From Bog-473 sp963779735 (GTDB taxonomy: Bacteria > Actinomycetota > Acidimicrobiia > Acidimicrobiales > RAAP-2): a DNA stretch of 64,000 nt. Shown piece after piece: positions 1 to 6,730 of this stretch; positions within the stretch are counted from its first letter, which is position 1, and each line of letters begins with the position of its first letter. The translations under genes were made by a program, and so were the position numbers. The stretch covers positions 1-64,000 of the forward strand of contig CAVZZJ010000007.1 in the NCBI GenBank assembly GCA_963779735.1, read 5' to 3'. A model generated the notes under the pieces. It worked only from the letters and a program-made list of their open reading frames with translations. It was not told the DNA's origin and searched no databases.

Positions 1-352
1 CCGTATCGGCTGCCGCCGTCGGTTGTCCGTTCGCGCCGATCGGCTCGCTGTAGATGGCAGCGTAGCTCTCGGCCCGCCGGACATGGGGTAAGCGGGCGAT
101 AGTGGCCACGAGGGGGCCGTTGTAGCCGGTGGTGTACCCGAGCGCCGGATTCCACAGTGCCGTGGCGAGTCTCAGGTTGGACGGGTTGGTGGTGGCCAGG
201 AAGGTGGGGAAGGAGGACTCCGTGCGCCGGGCGGCGGCGAGGGCGCCCATTGACAGTCCGCCGACCAGCCCGATCAGCAGGACGAGCGACAAGTAGGCGC
301 CGCGGCGCTGCCGGAACGTGCGCTGGAAGCGGTACAGGGCAAGGGTTAGCAC
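1..352 (-). CDS. FtsX-like ABC permease, N-terminal part (runs off the window)
   Basis: The reading frame opens with GTG at 352 and runs leftward past the window edge, so only about 117 residues are visible. The start (VLTLALYRF) matches the starts of the two other permeases here at 9109 (MLTVPWYRF) and 25169 (VLTVAWYRF). It is followed by a hydrophobic segment (about residues 20-40, LSLVLLIGLVGGLSMG) and the motif AARRTESSFPTFLA, which is near-identical in all three. This is the first transmembrane helix and the beginning of the outer MacB-type domain. Family knowledge: such permeases work with an ATPase in lipoprotein, lipid or peptide export, or in cell-envelope signalling. No ATPase is visible next to it. 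The promoter-like leader at 423-475 is shared with the paralogues. Confidence 0.85.
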   Translation of the reverse strand, partial: MLTLALYRFQRTFRQRRGAYLSLVLLIGLVGGLSMGALAAARRTESSFPTFLATTNPSNLRLATALWNPALGYTTGYNGPLVATIARLPHVRRAESYAAIYSEPIGANGQPTAAADT

Positions 353-422
353 GCCCTTTCTCCAGCGATTGCGGTCGCGCCGTCGAGCTGAGACCTCCAG
401 TGGGGCGTCCGCGGTCGCCATC

Positions 423-475
423 ACATGGGCAGTCTGATGGGTGCTCGGTCGGTGGCCAAGGGGGGCAGCATCCGA
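423..475 (-). promoter_or_regulatory. Conserved promoter-like leader of FtsX-like gene, copy 1
   Basis: Read on the minus strand, this stretch contains the block GGATGCTGCCCCCCTTGGCC followed by 17 bases and CAGACT, then a GATGTGATGG-like end. The same block with the same 17-base spacing occurs before the other two FtsX-like genes (9006-9064 and 25219-25270). TTGGCC and (G/C)A(C/G)ACT fit -35 and -10 boxes. It lies about 70 bases before the GTG start. Promoter activity is inferred from conservation and spacing. Confidence 0.55.
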
Positions 476-592
476 ATCGCCTTGGTGCCAGCACCCCGAC
501 TTCAGGCCAAAGGTGACGCGGTCGCCTTGGAGCAGCTATTCGGCAGTCTGGCCTCGCCCCGGCGCTGTGACCTGGACTGTTGCCTCCCCTAG

Positions 593-690
593 GCTACTTT
601 GAGCGTCACTCGGTCTCGGAGAAGTGCCGGTGTACTCAGGGGGTCAGTCGGTCCTCCGACACGCGTGTGATATTGCGGGTGATCGTGGGA
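593..690. repeat. Dispersed breakpoint repeat, copy A
   Basis: Shares GGAGAAGTGCCG(G/C)TGTACT and ATCCTCCGACAC-type blocks with copy B at 25395-25478, and more loosely with six other copies. Read on the minus strand it encodes VGGPTDPLSTPALLR. The copy lies about 240 bases upstream of the FtsX-like start at 352, the same relative place as copy B before the FtsX-like gene at 25169. Confidence 0.7.
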
Positions 691-1110
691 CACGCGAACC
701 CTCACTGAGACTCGTTCAGGCAGACGTCCATGGCCGTTACCTGAGGATGGACCACATCAGGCAGGAGAGCCGCAGGCGCGTCTCGAAGGCCTGAGCGACT
801 TGCGGGGGCGAGATCTTGGGCACCCGCGTACCTACGAGCGGCAGGAGTGCTATGCCCTGGACGACCCCGAGCTGGCCAGCATCTGGGGCGGCACGAGTGC
901 GAGGGAGCGGATGCGGCTGCGGAAGGCCACCGCGGCGTAGGCGGAGTGGGTGCGAGGAAATGTCAGCGGGGGTGTTGTGTGACGTCATCGCGAACCGGGC
1001 GCGAAGGCTTCGACCAGTTAGTCTGCCCGTAGCGCCTTGTGTGAGGGCATCGGTGACTGCAGACAACGGTCCGGGTACAGCAAAGACGCGCAGCAGAAAG
1101 GGAGTTTTCT

Positions 1111-1566
1111 ATGCGACGCTACCTAGTGGTAATCGATCACACCCTCGGGGGAACGGGATTGACGTGGGCAGTTCGCGAGCACGCCCACGAAGAGGGCGAC
1201 ATTCAGGTGGACGTCATCGTCCCAGCCGAGCAATCCGAAGCCGACGTAGCTCAGGGACGCCTCGAAATGGAGCTGCAGAGGCTAGGAGCGGAGGGAATCG
1301 CGGCAAGTGGCAGTGTCGTCCAAACCGATCCCTATGAGGGAATAGGCGACGCCGCAGGACGCCAACACTACGACGGCATAATTATTGCGACTCATCCCTC
1401 GACCGTTTCACGATGGATGCACCTTGACCTTCCTCGGCGAGTGGAGCGGGAACTCCAGATACCGGTGGAATGGATAGACGCCCAGACTGATGATCCTTCG
1501 GAAGAAGCCGAGATCCATATCGAATTGCCGCGAGCGGCTTTCGAGGGCCCGGCCCCTTTGACATGA
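1111..1566 (+). CDS. Universal-stress-type (UspA-like) small protein
   Basis: A protein of 151 residues. It begins RRYLVVIDHTLGG, a first beta strand ending in Asp as in UspA folds, and has a middle strand with HYDGIIIATHPSTVSRW, which fits the G-2x-G-9x-G/S nucleotide-loop region of the family in relaxed form. The C-terminus is acidic and not typical. A purine-rich ribosome site (AAAGGGAG) lies 8-9 bases before the ATG. Family members bind ATP or AMP and help in stress survival; here that is inference. It stands alone, with a hairpin and T-run about 110 bases downstream at 1676-1701. Confidence 0.75.
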   Translation: MRRYLVVIDHTLGGTGLTWAVREHAHEEGDIQVDVIVPAEQSEADVAQGRLEMELQRLGAEGIAASGSVVQTDPYEGIGDAAGRQHYDGIIIATHPSTVSRWMHLDLPRRVERELQIPVEWIDAQTDDPSEEAEIHIELPRAAFEGPAPLT

Positions 1567-1622
1567 CAGCGGCCAAACCTGACAGCGACCGTTGAATGGC
1601 CGTATAGCGACATTGGGAAACG

Positions 1623-1756
1623 GTGTCGGAGTGGTCTCGGACGATGACGCTCTGAACAGGGAAAACGTGAATCGCACCCCGCTCACACGGGGCCATTTTT
1701 TAGCTTGAGAGGCTGGTGCTCGCAAGGGCGTGGGGTTCAAGTCGCCCTTCCGACAC
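1623..1756 (+). other. tRNA-like relic (acceptor-like ends and T-arm-like segment)
   Basis: GTGTCGGA at 1623-1630 is the exact complement of TCCGACAC at 1749-1756, like an acceptor stem. Just before the 3' arm is GGGGTTCAAGTCGCCC, which resembles a T-arm. The span of about 134 bases is too long for a normal tRNA, contains a terminator-like hairpin, and I could not fit a clean D-arm or anticodon arm. The 3' end also resembles the dispersed breakpoint repeats. It is either a decayed tRNA with an insertion or chance pairing within that repeat family. Confidence 0.3.
1676..1701 (+). terminator. Intrinsic terminator-like hairpin
   Basis: CCCCG at 1677-1681 pairs with CGGGG at 1688-1692 across a six-base loop, followed after three bases by six Ts (1696-1701). 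It is suitably placed downstream of the Usp-like gene. Confidence 0.6.
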
Positions 1757-2182
1757 TTGTGTGATGTCGCGGGTCACGCGCTCACGGCACGCGTGGTCAG
1801 CAGCCTTGAAGCCGCAAAACCCCTCGGGGCGTTGTCGCAGCTGGGAGGGTCAGCGCGCGTGTACTGCATATGTGTCGATACTCCGAATGAATCGCGGTAC
1901 ACCGAGCGGAATCCACGATTCGCAATGGCCGTCGGTGATGATCCAGGGGTGCGAGCCATCGAGGCACAGATGAGGTAGACGACCCCCGACAGCTGGTGTG
2001 ACCTGGGGAAATGTTCTCCACAAGGGACGAGACTTTCGCCTGAATACCCCACTTGTCACCGCTTTGTCATCGCGATTTGCCCTCCGCTTCCGAGGGAGGA
2101 CGACTCACTTTGTGGCCAGAGCACTTCGACTGTGCTGGGACTCGGAGTCTGACCTGGCGGGAGAATCGCCTGGTAATGGGAA
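1757..2182. other. Gene-free stretch
   Basis: No supported gene, repeat or RNA is visible after the tRNA-like relic and before the DUF1269 remnant. Open frames here are short, overlap each other on both strands and show no family motif. Confidence 0.5.
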
Positions 2183-2440
2183 TCACTCGATGTTGGCCAG
2201 AGCGATCCCTTCCTTGAGCTCATTGATGCCATCGCCTTCGACGGAGACAACATTCATCTTCACCGACTCTCCCAGCACCCCCTTGACGGCGGCCGTGTCG
2301 GAGTCCTTAACGAGGGTGATTATTCCAGCGGTTCCCTTGCCAATCGTTTCGCCAACCTTCGTTTCAATTCCGCTGTCAATGCGGTGCTTGTTGAACTTTC
2401 CAATGAGGCCGCCGAGAAAGGCCCCAGCGCCTACGGCAAG
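2183..2440 (-). pseudogene. DUF1269-type protein, C-terminal half only
   Basis: The C-terminal 80 or so residues (AVGAGAFLGGLIGKF, then ETIGKGTAGIITLVKDSD, ending in GINELKEGIALAN) match the second half of DUF1269 proteins: a glycine-rich membrane-like segment followed by an alpha-beta domain. The intact relative in this window is at 47015-47545. The expected N-terminal half is missing. Upstream of about 2440 the frame stays open, but the sequence is the foreign plus-strand tail repeat (2409-2516), so the gene was broken there. The open frame as read extends to about 2542, without meaning in that part. Confidence 0.6.
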
Positions 2441-2516
2441 CGCGTGGTGCGCCGGAAGGTCTACCGGAAGTCCAATACCGTCGTGGGCCAAGTGCTCCGC
2501 GTATTCAAATTCTGAC
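2409..2516 (+). repeat. Duplicated gene-tail fragment, copy 1
   Basis: On the plus strand this encodes a basic C-terminal tail (KRVVRRKVYRKSN, then VLRVFKF and a stop). A second copy with about 80 percent identity by eye is at 3757-3862 and also ends in VLRVFKF-stop. Neither has an upstream gene body. I do not recognise the parent protein. This copy overlaps the truncation point of the DUF1269 remnant. Confidence 0.6.
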
Positions 2517-2527
2517 CGGGCGCGAAA

Positions 2528-2562
2528 CGCCCCCGCAACCAAGCCGCTCGGTTGCGGGGGCG
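2528..2562. terminator. Perfect 13-bp hairpin
   Basis: CGCCCCCGCAACC at 2528-2540 pairs perfectly with 2550-2562 around a nine-base loop. It has no T-run, so it fits a GC-rich actinobacterial terminator without a U-tract. It follows the stop codon of the gene-tail fragment (plus strand) by about 12 bases. Confidence 0.6.
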
Positions 2563-2633
2563 CCCGGCTGCCCTAACAGAGGGAGATGACCCCAGGGCGA
2601 TACATGCATCTGGGCTACCCGCCGGCAAGTCGC

Positions 2634-2813
2634 CTAGCCCTCTCCAGCTCCTCGCTGAGCCTCCAGGGACTCAACCCAGCGACGAACCAGGCCACCCTCA
2701 TGTTCGACCCGAGCGTTCGCGTCCTTCGAGTAGGGCCCCGACCTGAGCTCCACGATGCAACTAAGGCGGACGACTGCGTCCTCGAGTTCGGCTATGCGCT
2801 CTTCCATTGTCAT
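2634..2813 (-). CDS. Possible small coiled-coil protein
   Basis: From ATG at 2813 this gives 59 residues, beginning TMEERIAELEDAVVRL with a heptad-like spacing of hydrophobic residues, and ending in a helical RRWVESLEAQR segment. The composition is protein-like, but I recognise no family. An alternative start is the ATG at 2807. It could also be a remnant of a longer gene. Confidence 0.4.
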   Translation of the reverse strand: MTMEERIAELEDAVVRLSCIVELRSGPYSKDANARVEHEGGLVRRWVESLEAQRGAGEG

Positions 2814-2846
2814 GCCCCATGGTGCCACGTCAGCCCGCACCCTCTT

Positions 2847-3062
2847 CTATAGGCACCGTCGCCCCACCAGCTCCCCAGCGTGCGCCTCACAGCTCCAGAC
2901 GGGCTTCGTGGCGTACCGGTGACGACCCCGCCACTCGACAGCCTCCTCACAGTAACTCGCAAGGCCGGCGGCATTGACGTAGCCCATCCGCCGGCACCTT
3001 CCGGGCTGGGTGAAGATCCCCGGTGCCACGGTGCCGACGATCCCGAGCTGGTCAATACCGCT
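2847..3062 (-). pseudogene. Possible remnant of a small cysteine-containing protein
   Basis: About 70 residues with a protein-like composition, including GRCRRMGYVNAAGLASYCEE and PVWSCEAHAGEL, with Cys and His spaced as in small zinc-binding proteins. No good start codon with a ribosome site is present; the internal ATG at 2987 would give 46 residues. The same frame stays open upstream to about 3305 but looks non-coding there. Function unknown. Confidence 0.25.
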
Positions 3063-3391
3063 GTTGAGCGTCGGGAGGGTGAAGCGGTGACGTTCCTTTC
3101 GACGGGGCGGGACCGGGTAGTTTTGGGATGCATGACCGTTCCTGAGGAACCCACCCCTTCCGAACGGCCCTTCCGAGGAGTGGTTAACGGGCTGATCCTC
3201 CGGTTTTTGATGTACCTCCTTCAGCGCTTCATGGCGAGGAGAGCCGCCACCGCTCCCCGTGAAGGGCTGAGTTCGGCGTCCAGTAACCCGCCTAGCCGGA
3301 CTCACTAGCTCCCCGGCGGAGGGTAGCGGGGTGGTGTCGCCGGTTGCGCGACGGGAGCGCGAACGGGGTCGAGGCGCTACGGTCGGGACGC

Positions 3392-3688
3392 ATGAGCACC
3401 CAGGACAGCGCCAGCGACTTCAGGAACATCGAGAAGGCCCTCCGCCTCTTGAGGGCGTACGAGGCGAATCCTGCGGTCAAGGTGCAGGACAGTCCGGCGT
3501 ACCAGGCCGTGCTCCGGGAGCTGGTTTCTTTTGACGATCCCGAGGAGAGTGTCGTCCAGGGCCTGACCGTCCTGTCGTCACTCTTCCTCGGGGAGCTGGC
3601 CACCCTGACCGCCAAGACACGGGCGGACGTCCTCGCCGCTTACGAGCGCCAGACGGAGTCCAGCATCAAGGAACTCGGGGGGGAGTAG
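3392..3688 (+). CDS. Hypothetical protein, 98 residues
   Basis: From ATG at 3392 (MSTQDSASDF) the product is a soluble, helix-rich acidic protein (IEKALRLLRAYEANPAV, then LSSLFLGELATLTAKTR). It has no membrane segment and no Cys. The frame is open upstream to 3344, but that extension lacks protein-like composition, so the later ATG is preferred. No ribosome site is strong. I do not recognise the family. It stands alone between remnants. Confidence 0.6.
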   Translation: MSTQDSASDFRNIEKALRLLRAYEANPAVKVQDSPAYQAVLRELVSFDDPEESVVQGLTVLSSLFLGELATLTAKTRADVLAAYERQTESSIKELGGE

Positions 3689-3756
3689 TGACCAAAGCCG
3701 TCCCAAATCCCTTCGCAGCCAGCTCTACCGAGCCGCTCGAAACCTAGGGAACGTCG

Positions 3757-3862
3757 TAGCCGCCGAGAAGGGCCCACGGCATACTCGAAGCGGGTGGTGC
3801 GACGGAAGGTCTACAGGAAGTCGAACACGGTCGTGGAGCAAGTGCTGCGGGTGTTCAAGTTC
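3757..3862 (+). repeat. Duplicated gene-tail fragment, copy 2
   Basis: Second copy of the 2409-2516 fragment. It keeps KRVVRRKVYRKSN and the VLRVFKF-stop end, but has a small deletion near its start. No gene body precedes it; the sequence between 3689 and 3756 has nothing I can support. Confidence 0.55.
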
Positions 3863-3961
3863 TGACGGACGGCGTGGGCCTGCGGCTGGCGGGGGTTTCC
3901 ACACCGCGAAGGGCTCCACAGGCTCCCGGCGTGAACAGTGGTCTCCGGGGCCGATTGCGCT

Positions 3962-4228
3962 TCAGCTGGCGCTGTTCGGATCGGCCTTGCCGGTGATCTT
4001 CGAGCTGACCCGATCCGACAGGTCCGAGACTTTGTCGCTTGCTGTGCTCACGGCCGTGTCAGTTAGGTCAGACACGGCGTCCGAGGCGGCATCGACGGCG
4101 CGCCTGACATCGGGGCGTCCGGCGACCTCACGTACCTTTGACTCAAGACGCTCATACGGTGCTCGCCCGGCGCGGGATCCCAGGACAAAACCAACCGCCG
4201 CTGCCGCCAATAGCCAAAGTATTTTCAT
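3962..4228 (-). CDS. Small membrane-anchored protein, YtxH-like architecture
   Basis: 88 residues: an N-terminal hydrophobic segment (about 3-19, ILWLLAAAAVGFVLGSRAG) followed by RAPYERLESKV and a long amphipathic helix rich in Ala, Asp, Ser and Val (repeated ASDxVSDL). This resembles YtxH-type stress or cell-envelope proteins of Gram-positive bacteria. A ribosome site GGAGA lies 7 bases before the ATG. Monocistronic as far as visible. The family assignment rests on architecture alone. Confidence 0.65.
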   Translation of the reverse strand: MKILWLLAAAAVGFVLGSRAGRAPYERLESKVREVAGRPDVRRAVDAASDAVSDLTDTAVSTASDKVSDLSDRVSSKITGKADPNSAS

Positions 4229-4368
4229 TTCGCCGTCTCCTCAATGGCTTGGACTCTCGTGACGGAACAGTGTACGTGTCGGTCATGCTCAGGTCCCCAT
4301 TTGGCTGACCGTGCGTCTGAGCGTGCCAGGGGGTGTTCGGTCCACCCAGCTGGCACACCCCACTCATA

Positions 4369-4376
4369 GAATTTCC
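4369..4376. repeat. Left target-site duplication of the ISL3-type element
   Basis: GAATTTCC, identical to 5933-5940 at the other end. An 8-bp direct repeat is the size typical of ISL3-family insertion. Confidence 0.85.
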
Positions 4377-4617
4377 GGTCCTCCCGGGTTCTCCGTGGGT
4401 GACTTCATCGAACTTATGTTCGGAATGACGAGGTCCTCTGGCTGAATGCTCGATCGTCCGATGCGCGACGCGGATTGAAGGTGCTTGGCGCCACAGCGGT
4501 GGCCACTGCCTCGCAGCGGCGTCAAGGGCTGCTGCGAGCCTTCGCTGGCGCTGCGGTTCTCGCTCGGGCTTCGCCCGTCCCTTGACACCGGGCTCGTCGG
4601 TGGCGGAGGGCTGGATA

Positions 4618-4644
4618 GGGAGCGACACTTGGGGTGTCGCTCCC
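4618..4644 (+). terminator. 11-bp perfect hairpin upstream of transposase
   Basis: GGGAGCGACAC at 4618-4628 pairs exactly with 4634-4644 around a five-base loop, 38 bases before the transposase ATG. It has no T-run. It may block read-in transcription from outside or hide translation signals, as terminal hairpins do in other insertion sequences. Confidence 0.55.
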
Positions 4645-4681
4645 GGGTGTGGTGCCCGGGGGCCCCAACCAAGGAGTGCCG

Positions 4682-5929
4682 ATGCGCGACATCGAGTTCT
4701 ACGCCCAGGTCCTCGGGCTGACAGACCCCTGGTTCGTCGAGGACGTCGACCTTTCGCTCGAGAACAGACGGGTCGATATCACCGTCTCGCACCACGAGGG
4801 CCGGTCGTGGGCCTGCCCCAAGTGTGAGGCCGAGCTGCCGCTGTTCGACCACTCCGAGATGCGCGCCTGGCGGCACCTCGACACCGGGGGGTTCCCCACC
4901 TGGCTCCACGCCCGGCCCCCACGGGTCAAGTGCCCGAGCGACGGGGTCCACCAGGTCCGCCTCCCGTGGGCCGAGCCCCGGAGCCGCTTCACCACGGCCT
5001 TCGAGCGCTTCGCCATCGACGTGATGAAAGAGACCGACATCTCGGGCGCCGCCAATATCTTGAAGATGACCTGGGACGAGGGCTGGGGGATCATGGAGCG
5101 AGCCGTCGCCCGGGGCAGGGCGGCCAAAGAACACCAGGTCCCGGTCCTGGTGGGCGTGGACGAGAAGGCGGCCCGCAAGGGCCACTCCTACCTCACCTTG
5201 GTCTACGACATCGCCGGCGGCACCGTCGAGTACATCGCCGACGACCGCAGACAAGCCAGCCTCGATGCCTACTTCGATGCCTTCAGCCTCGCCGAACGCG
5301 ACACGATCACCGCGGTGGTGATGGACATGTGCGAGCCCTACGTCAACTCGGTCAAAGCACACCTGAGCGGTGCCGAGGACAAGATCGTCTTCGACCGCTT
5401 CCACATCATGAAGCACATGGGAGAGGCCGTCGACACGGTCCGAAAGCGCGAGCACAAAGATCTGCGTGCTGAGGGCATCGACACCTTGACCGGTTCGAAG
5501 TACCTCTGGCTCTACGCCGAGAAGAACCTGCCCGACAAGCACAAGAGCGCGTTCGGATCCCTCAAGGCGCTCAACTTGCGGACCTCGCGCGCCTGGGCCA
5601 TCAAGGAGTCGCTGTCGGCTCTGTGGCACTACCACCGACACGGCTGGGCGCTCAAGTTCTACAAGCAGTGGTTCTTCTGGGCCACCCATTCGCGCCTACA
5701 GCCGGTCATCGACGTCGCCTACATGATCAAGCGTCATCTCTATGGAGTGCTCAACTACTTCTCCGCCGCTCGCATCACCAACGCCGCAGCAGAAGGTCTC
5801 AACTCCAAGATCCAGACGATCAAGAAGATGGCCTACGGCTTCCGCAACAAGGAGCACTTCAAGACCGCCGTCTTCTTCCACTGCGGTGGGCTACAACTTT
5901 ATCCAGGGACCCACGGGAATCCCGGATGA
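4682..5929 (+). CDS. ISL3-family transposase
   Basis: 415 residues from the ATG at 4682, preceded by AAGGAG. An N-terminal zinc-finger-like part (CPKCEAELPLFD, about residues 40-51, with a second Cys further on) precedes a helix-turn-helix region (VMKETDISGAANILKMTWD). The DDE catalytic domain has Asp in GVDEKAARKGHSY, Asp in AVVMDMCEPY and Glu in NAAAEGLNSKI. It ends at the right inverted repeat. The length and motif order are those of ISL3 enzymes. An ATG at 4634 is in frame but lies within the upstream hairpin and has no ribosome site. Catalyses cut-and-paste movement of the element. Confidence 0.93.
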   Translation: MRDIEFYAQVLGLTDPWFVEDVDLSLENRRVDITVSHHEGRSWACPKCEAELPLFDHSEMRAWRHLDTGGFPTWLHARPPRVKCPSDGVHQVRLPWAEPRSRFTTAFERFAIDVMKETDISGAANILKMTWDEGWGIMERAVARGRAAKEHQVPVLVGVDEKAARKGHSYLTLVYDIAGGTVEYIADDRRQASLDAYFDAFSLAERDTITAVVMDMCEPYVNSVKAHLSGAEDKIVFDRFHIMKHMGEAVDTVRKREHKDLRAEGIDTLTGSKYLWLYAEKNLPDKHKSAFGSLKALNLRTSRAWAIKESLSALWHYHRHGWALKFYKQWFFWATHSRLQPVIDVAYMIKRHLYGVLNYFSAARITNAAAEGLNSKIQTIKKMAYGFRNKEHFKTAVFFHCGGLQLYPGTHGNPG

Positions 5930-5932
5930 CCC

Positions 5933-5940
5933 GAATTTCC
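5933..5940. repeat. Right target-site duplication of the ISL3-type element
   Basis: GAATTTCC, identical to the left copy at 4369-4376. Confidence 0.85.
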
Positions 5941-5952
5941 AAAGGGCCGCGG

Positions 5953-6140
5953 TGTCTCCGGGCACCACGACCCGGAGTATGCCCCAGCGCAGGGACAGCC
6001 TGACCGGTCCTACAGGTCACGACGTGGTTACAGACGCTTGGGGATTGGCCCGGACGATCAGCATGTGGCTCTTTAGGTCCTCGGCAATACGGCGTTACTG
6101 GTTAAACGCTGGGACTCTCCGAAGCCCCTCTAAGCAGCCC
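5953..6140. repeat. Long dispersed repeat, copy 1 (about 180 bp)
   Basis: Matches 55918-56100 over its whole length with a few indels; shared blocks include GGTCCTACAGGTCAC, TGGCTCTTTAGGTCC and ACTCTCCGAAG. A shorter third copy is just before the breakpoint repeat at 48649. Here it runs directly into breakpoint repeat copy C. It has no obvious coding potential. The ISL3 element inserted 13 bases to its left. Confidence 0.7.
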
Positions 6141-6141
6141 T

Positions 6142-6212
6142 GAGCAGGACTTTCCCTCTGAGCAGTGCCGGTGTACTAGGTGAGGCAAACCCCCCTCCGA
6201 CACCGGGGTGAT
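6142..6212. repeat. Dispersed breakpoint repeat, copy C
   Basis: Contains TGCCGGTGTACTAGGTGAGG and CCTCCGACACCGG. CCGGTGT and ACACCGG are complementary, and GAGG and CCTC lie inside them, so the repeat can fold into a nested hairpin. On the minus strand it reads VGGGFASPSTPALLRGKVLL, nearly the same as copies D and E. Confidence 0.75.
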
Positions 6213-6354
6213 CGGTGACATCGCCTTCAGGCGGGCGGCGGGGAGTGGTGCCTCGGGCGCGCTTACAAAAAGTCCGCCTCGCCACCGAGCAGGGAATCGG
6301 CGTTTGGGGCGTCTTCCGAGCGACCACCGTCCTCGTCATGGAATGCTTCACTCC

Positions 6355-6519
6355 ATGGAGGGTCCGTTGGGGACGGTGACGTTCCCTTTTACCCCTATCG
6401 AGGGCTCGACCCGGCTCTGGGAGGAGAGGCCTGCGGCCGCGATGGACATAGCCCTCGCCCGTCACGACGCCATTCTCCAAGGGACCATCACCTTGCACGG
6501 TGGGGTGGTGTTCTACCGG
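6355..6519 (+). pseudogene. Class III adenylate/guanylate cyclase, N-terminal stub
   Basis: From ATG at 6355 the frame reads GTVTFPFTPIEGSTRLWEE, then ARHDAILQG and HGGVVF, the well-known start of actinobacterial class III cyclase domains (normally GTVTFLFTDIEGSTRLWE). The metal-binding Asp of FTDIEGS is replaced by Pro, and similarity stops at about 6519, before the rest of the catalytic domain. The frame continues as unrelated sequence to 6630. A second decayed cyclase at 50522-51139 has the same bases just before its ATG. Confidence 0.75.
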
Positions 6520-6730
6520 ATTTGGCGAGCTCATGGGCGTGTGGAGGGCCCTCTGCTTGGCGAAGGAGCCGGCGGACATCCGGCCCACGTCCCGCCCTGT
6601 TCGCCGCCGACAAGGCTGGGTTGTTCTTAAGTGAGGGTCCGGCCGAGTGGAACGTGCAGCCGGTCGCACAATGCCGGTCGCGCGGTTTCCGGCGCCGAGT
6701 CACCCCTTCGCTCCGGCAACGGGAGGCGGG

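Larger units (their letters stand above)
353..1110. other. Long gene-free stretch between FtsX-like and Usp-like genes
   Basis: Apart from the leader at 423-475 and the dispersed repeat at 593-690, I see no supported gene. Open frames on the plus strand here overlap the start of the Usp-like gene in another frame and look like no known protein. Confidence 0.6.
4377..5932 (+). mobile_element. Complete ISL3-family insertion sequence, 1556 bp
   Basis: The ends form imperfect inverted repeats: 17 of the first 24 bases at 4377 match the reverse complement of the last 24 before 5932, sharing the core CCGGG and CCGTGGGT. The element is bordered by identical 8-bp direct repeats (GAATTTCC). It carries a single full-length transposase (4682-5929) whose stop codon lies inside the right inverted repeat. 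A perfect 11-bp hairpin lies between the left end and the gene. The intact frame, ends and target duplication suggest a recent insertion that may still be active. Confidence 0.85.

Noticed and set aside
816..1337. Plus-strand open frame overlapping the Usp-like gene start
   Set aside because: Basic, Arg- and Pro-rich, no motif; overlaps the better supported Usp-like gene, which has a ribosome site.
4364..5689. Long minus-strand open frame opposite the ISL3 transposase
   Set aside because: Shadow of the transposase caused by high GC at third codon positions; no motif, and it crosses the end of the element.
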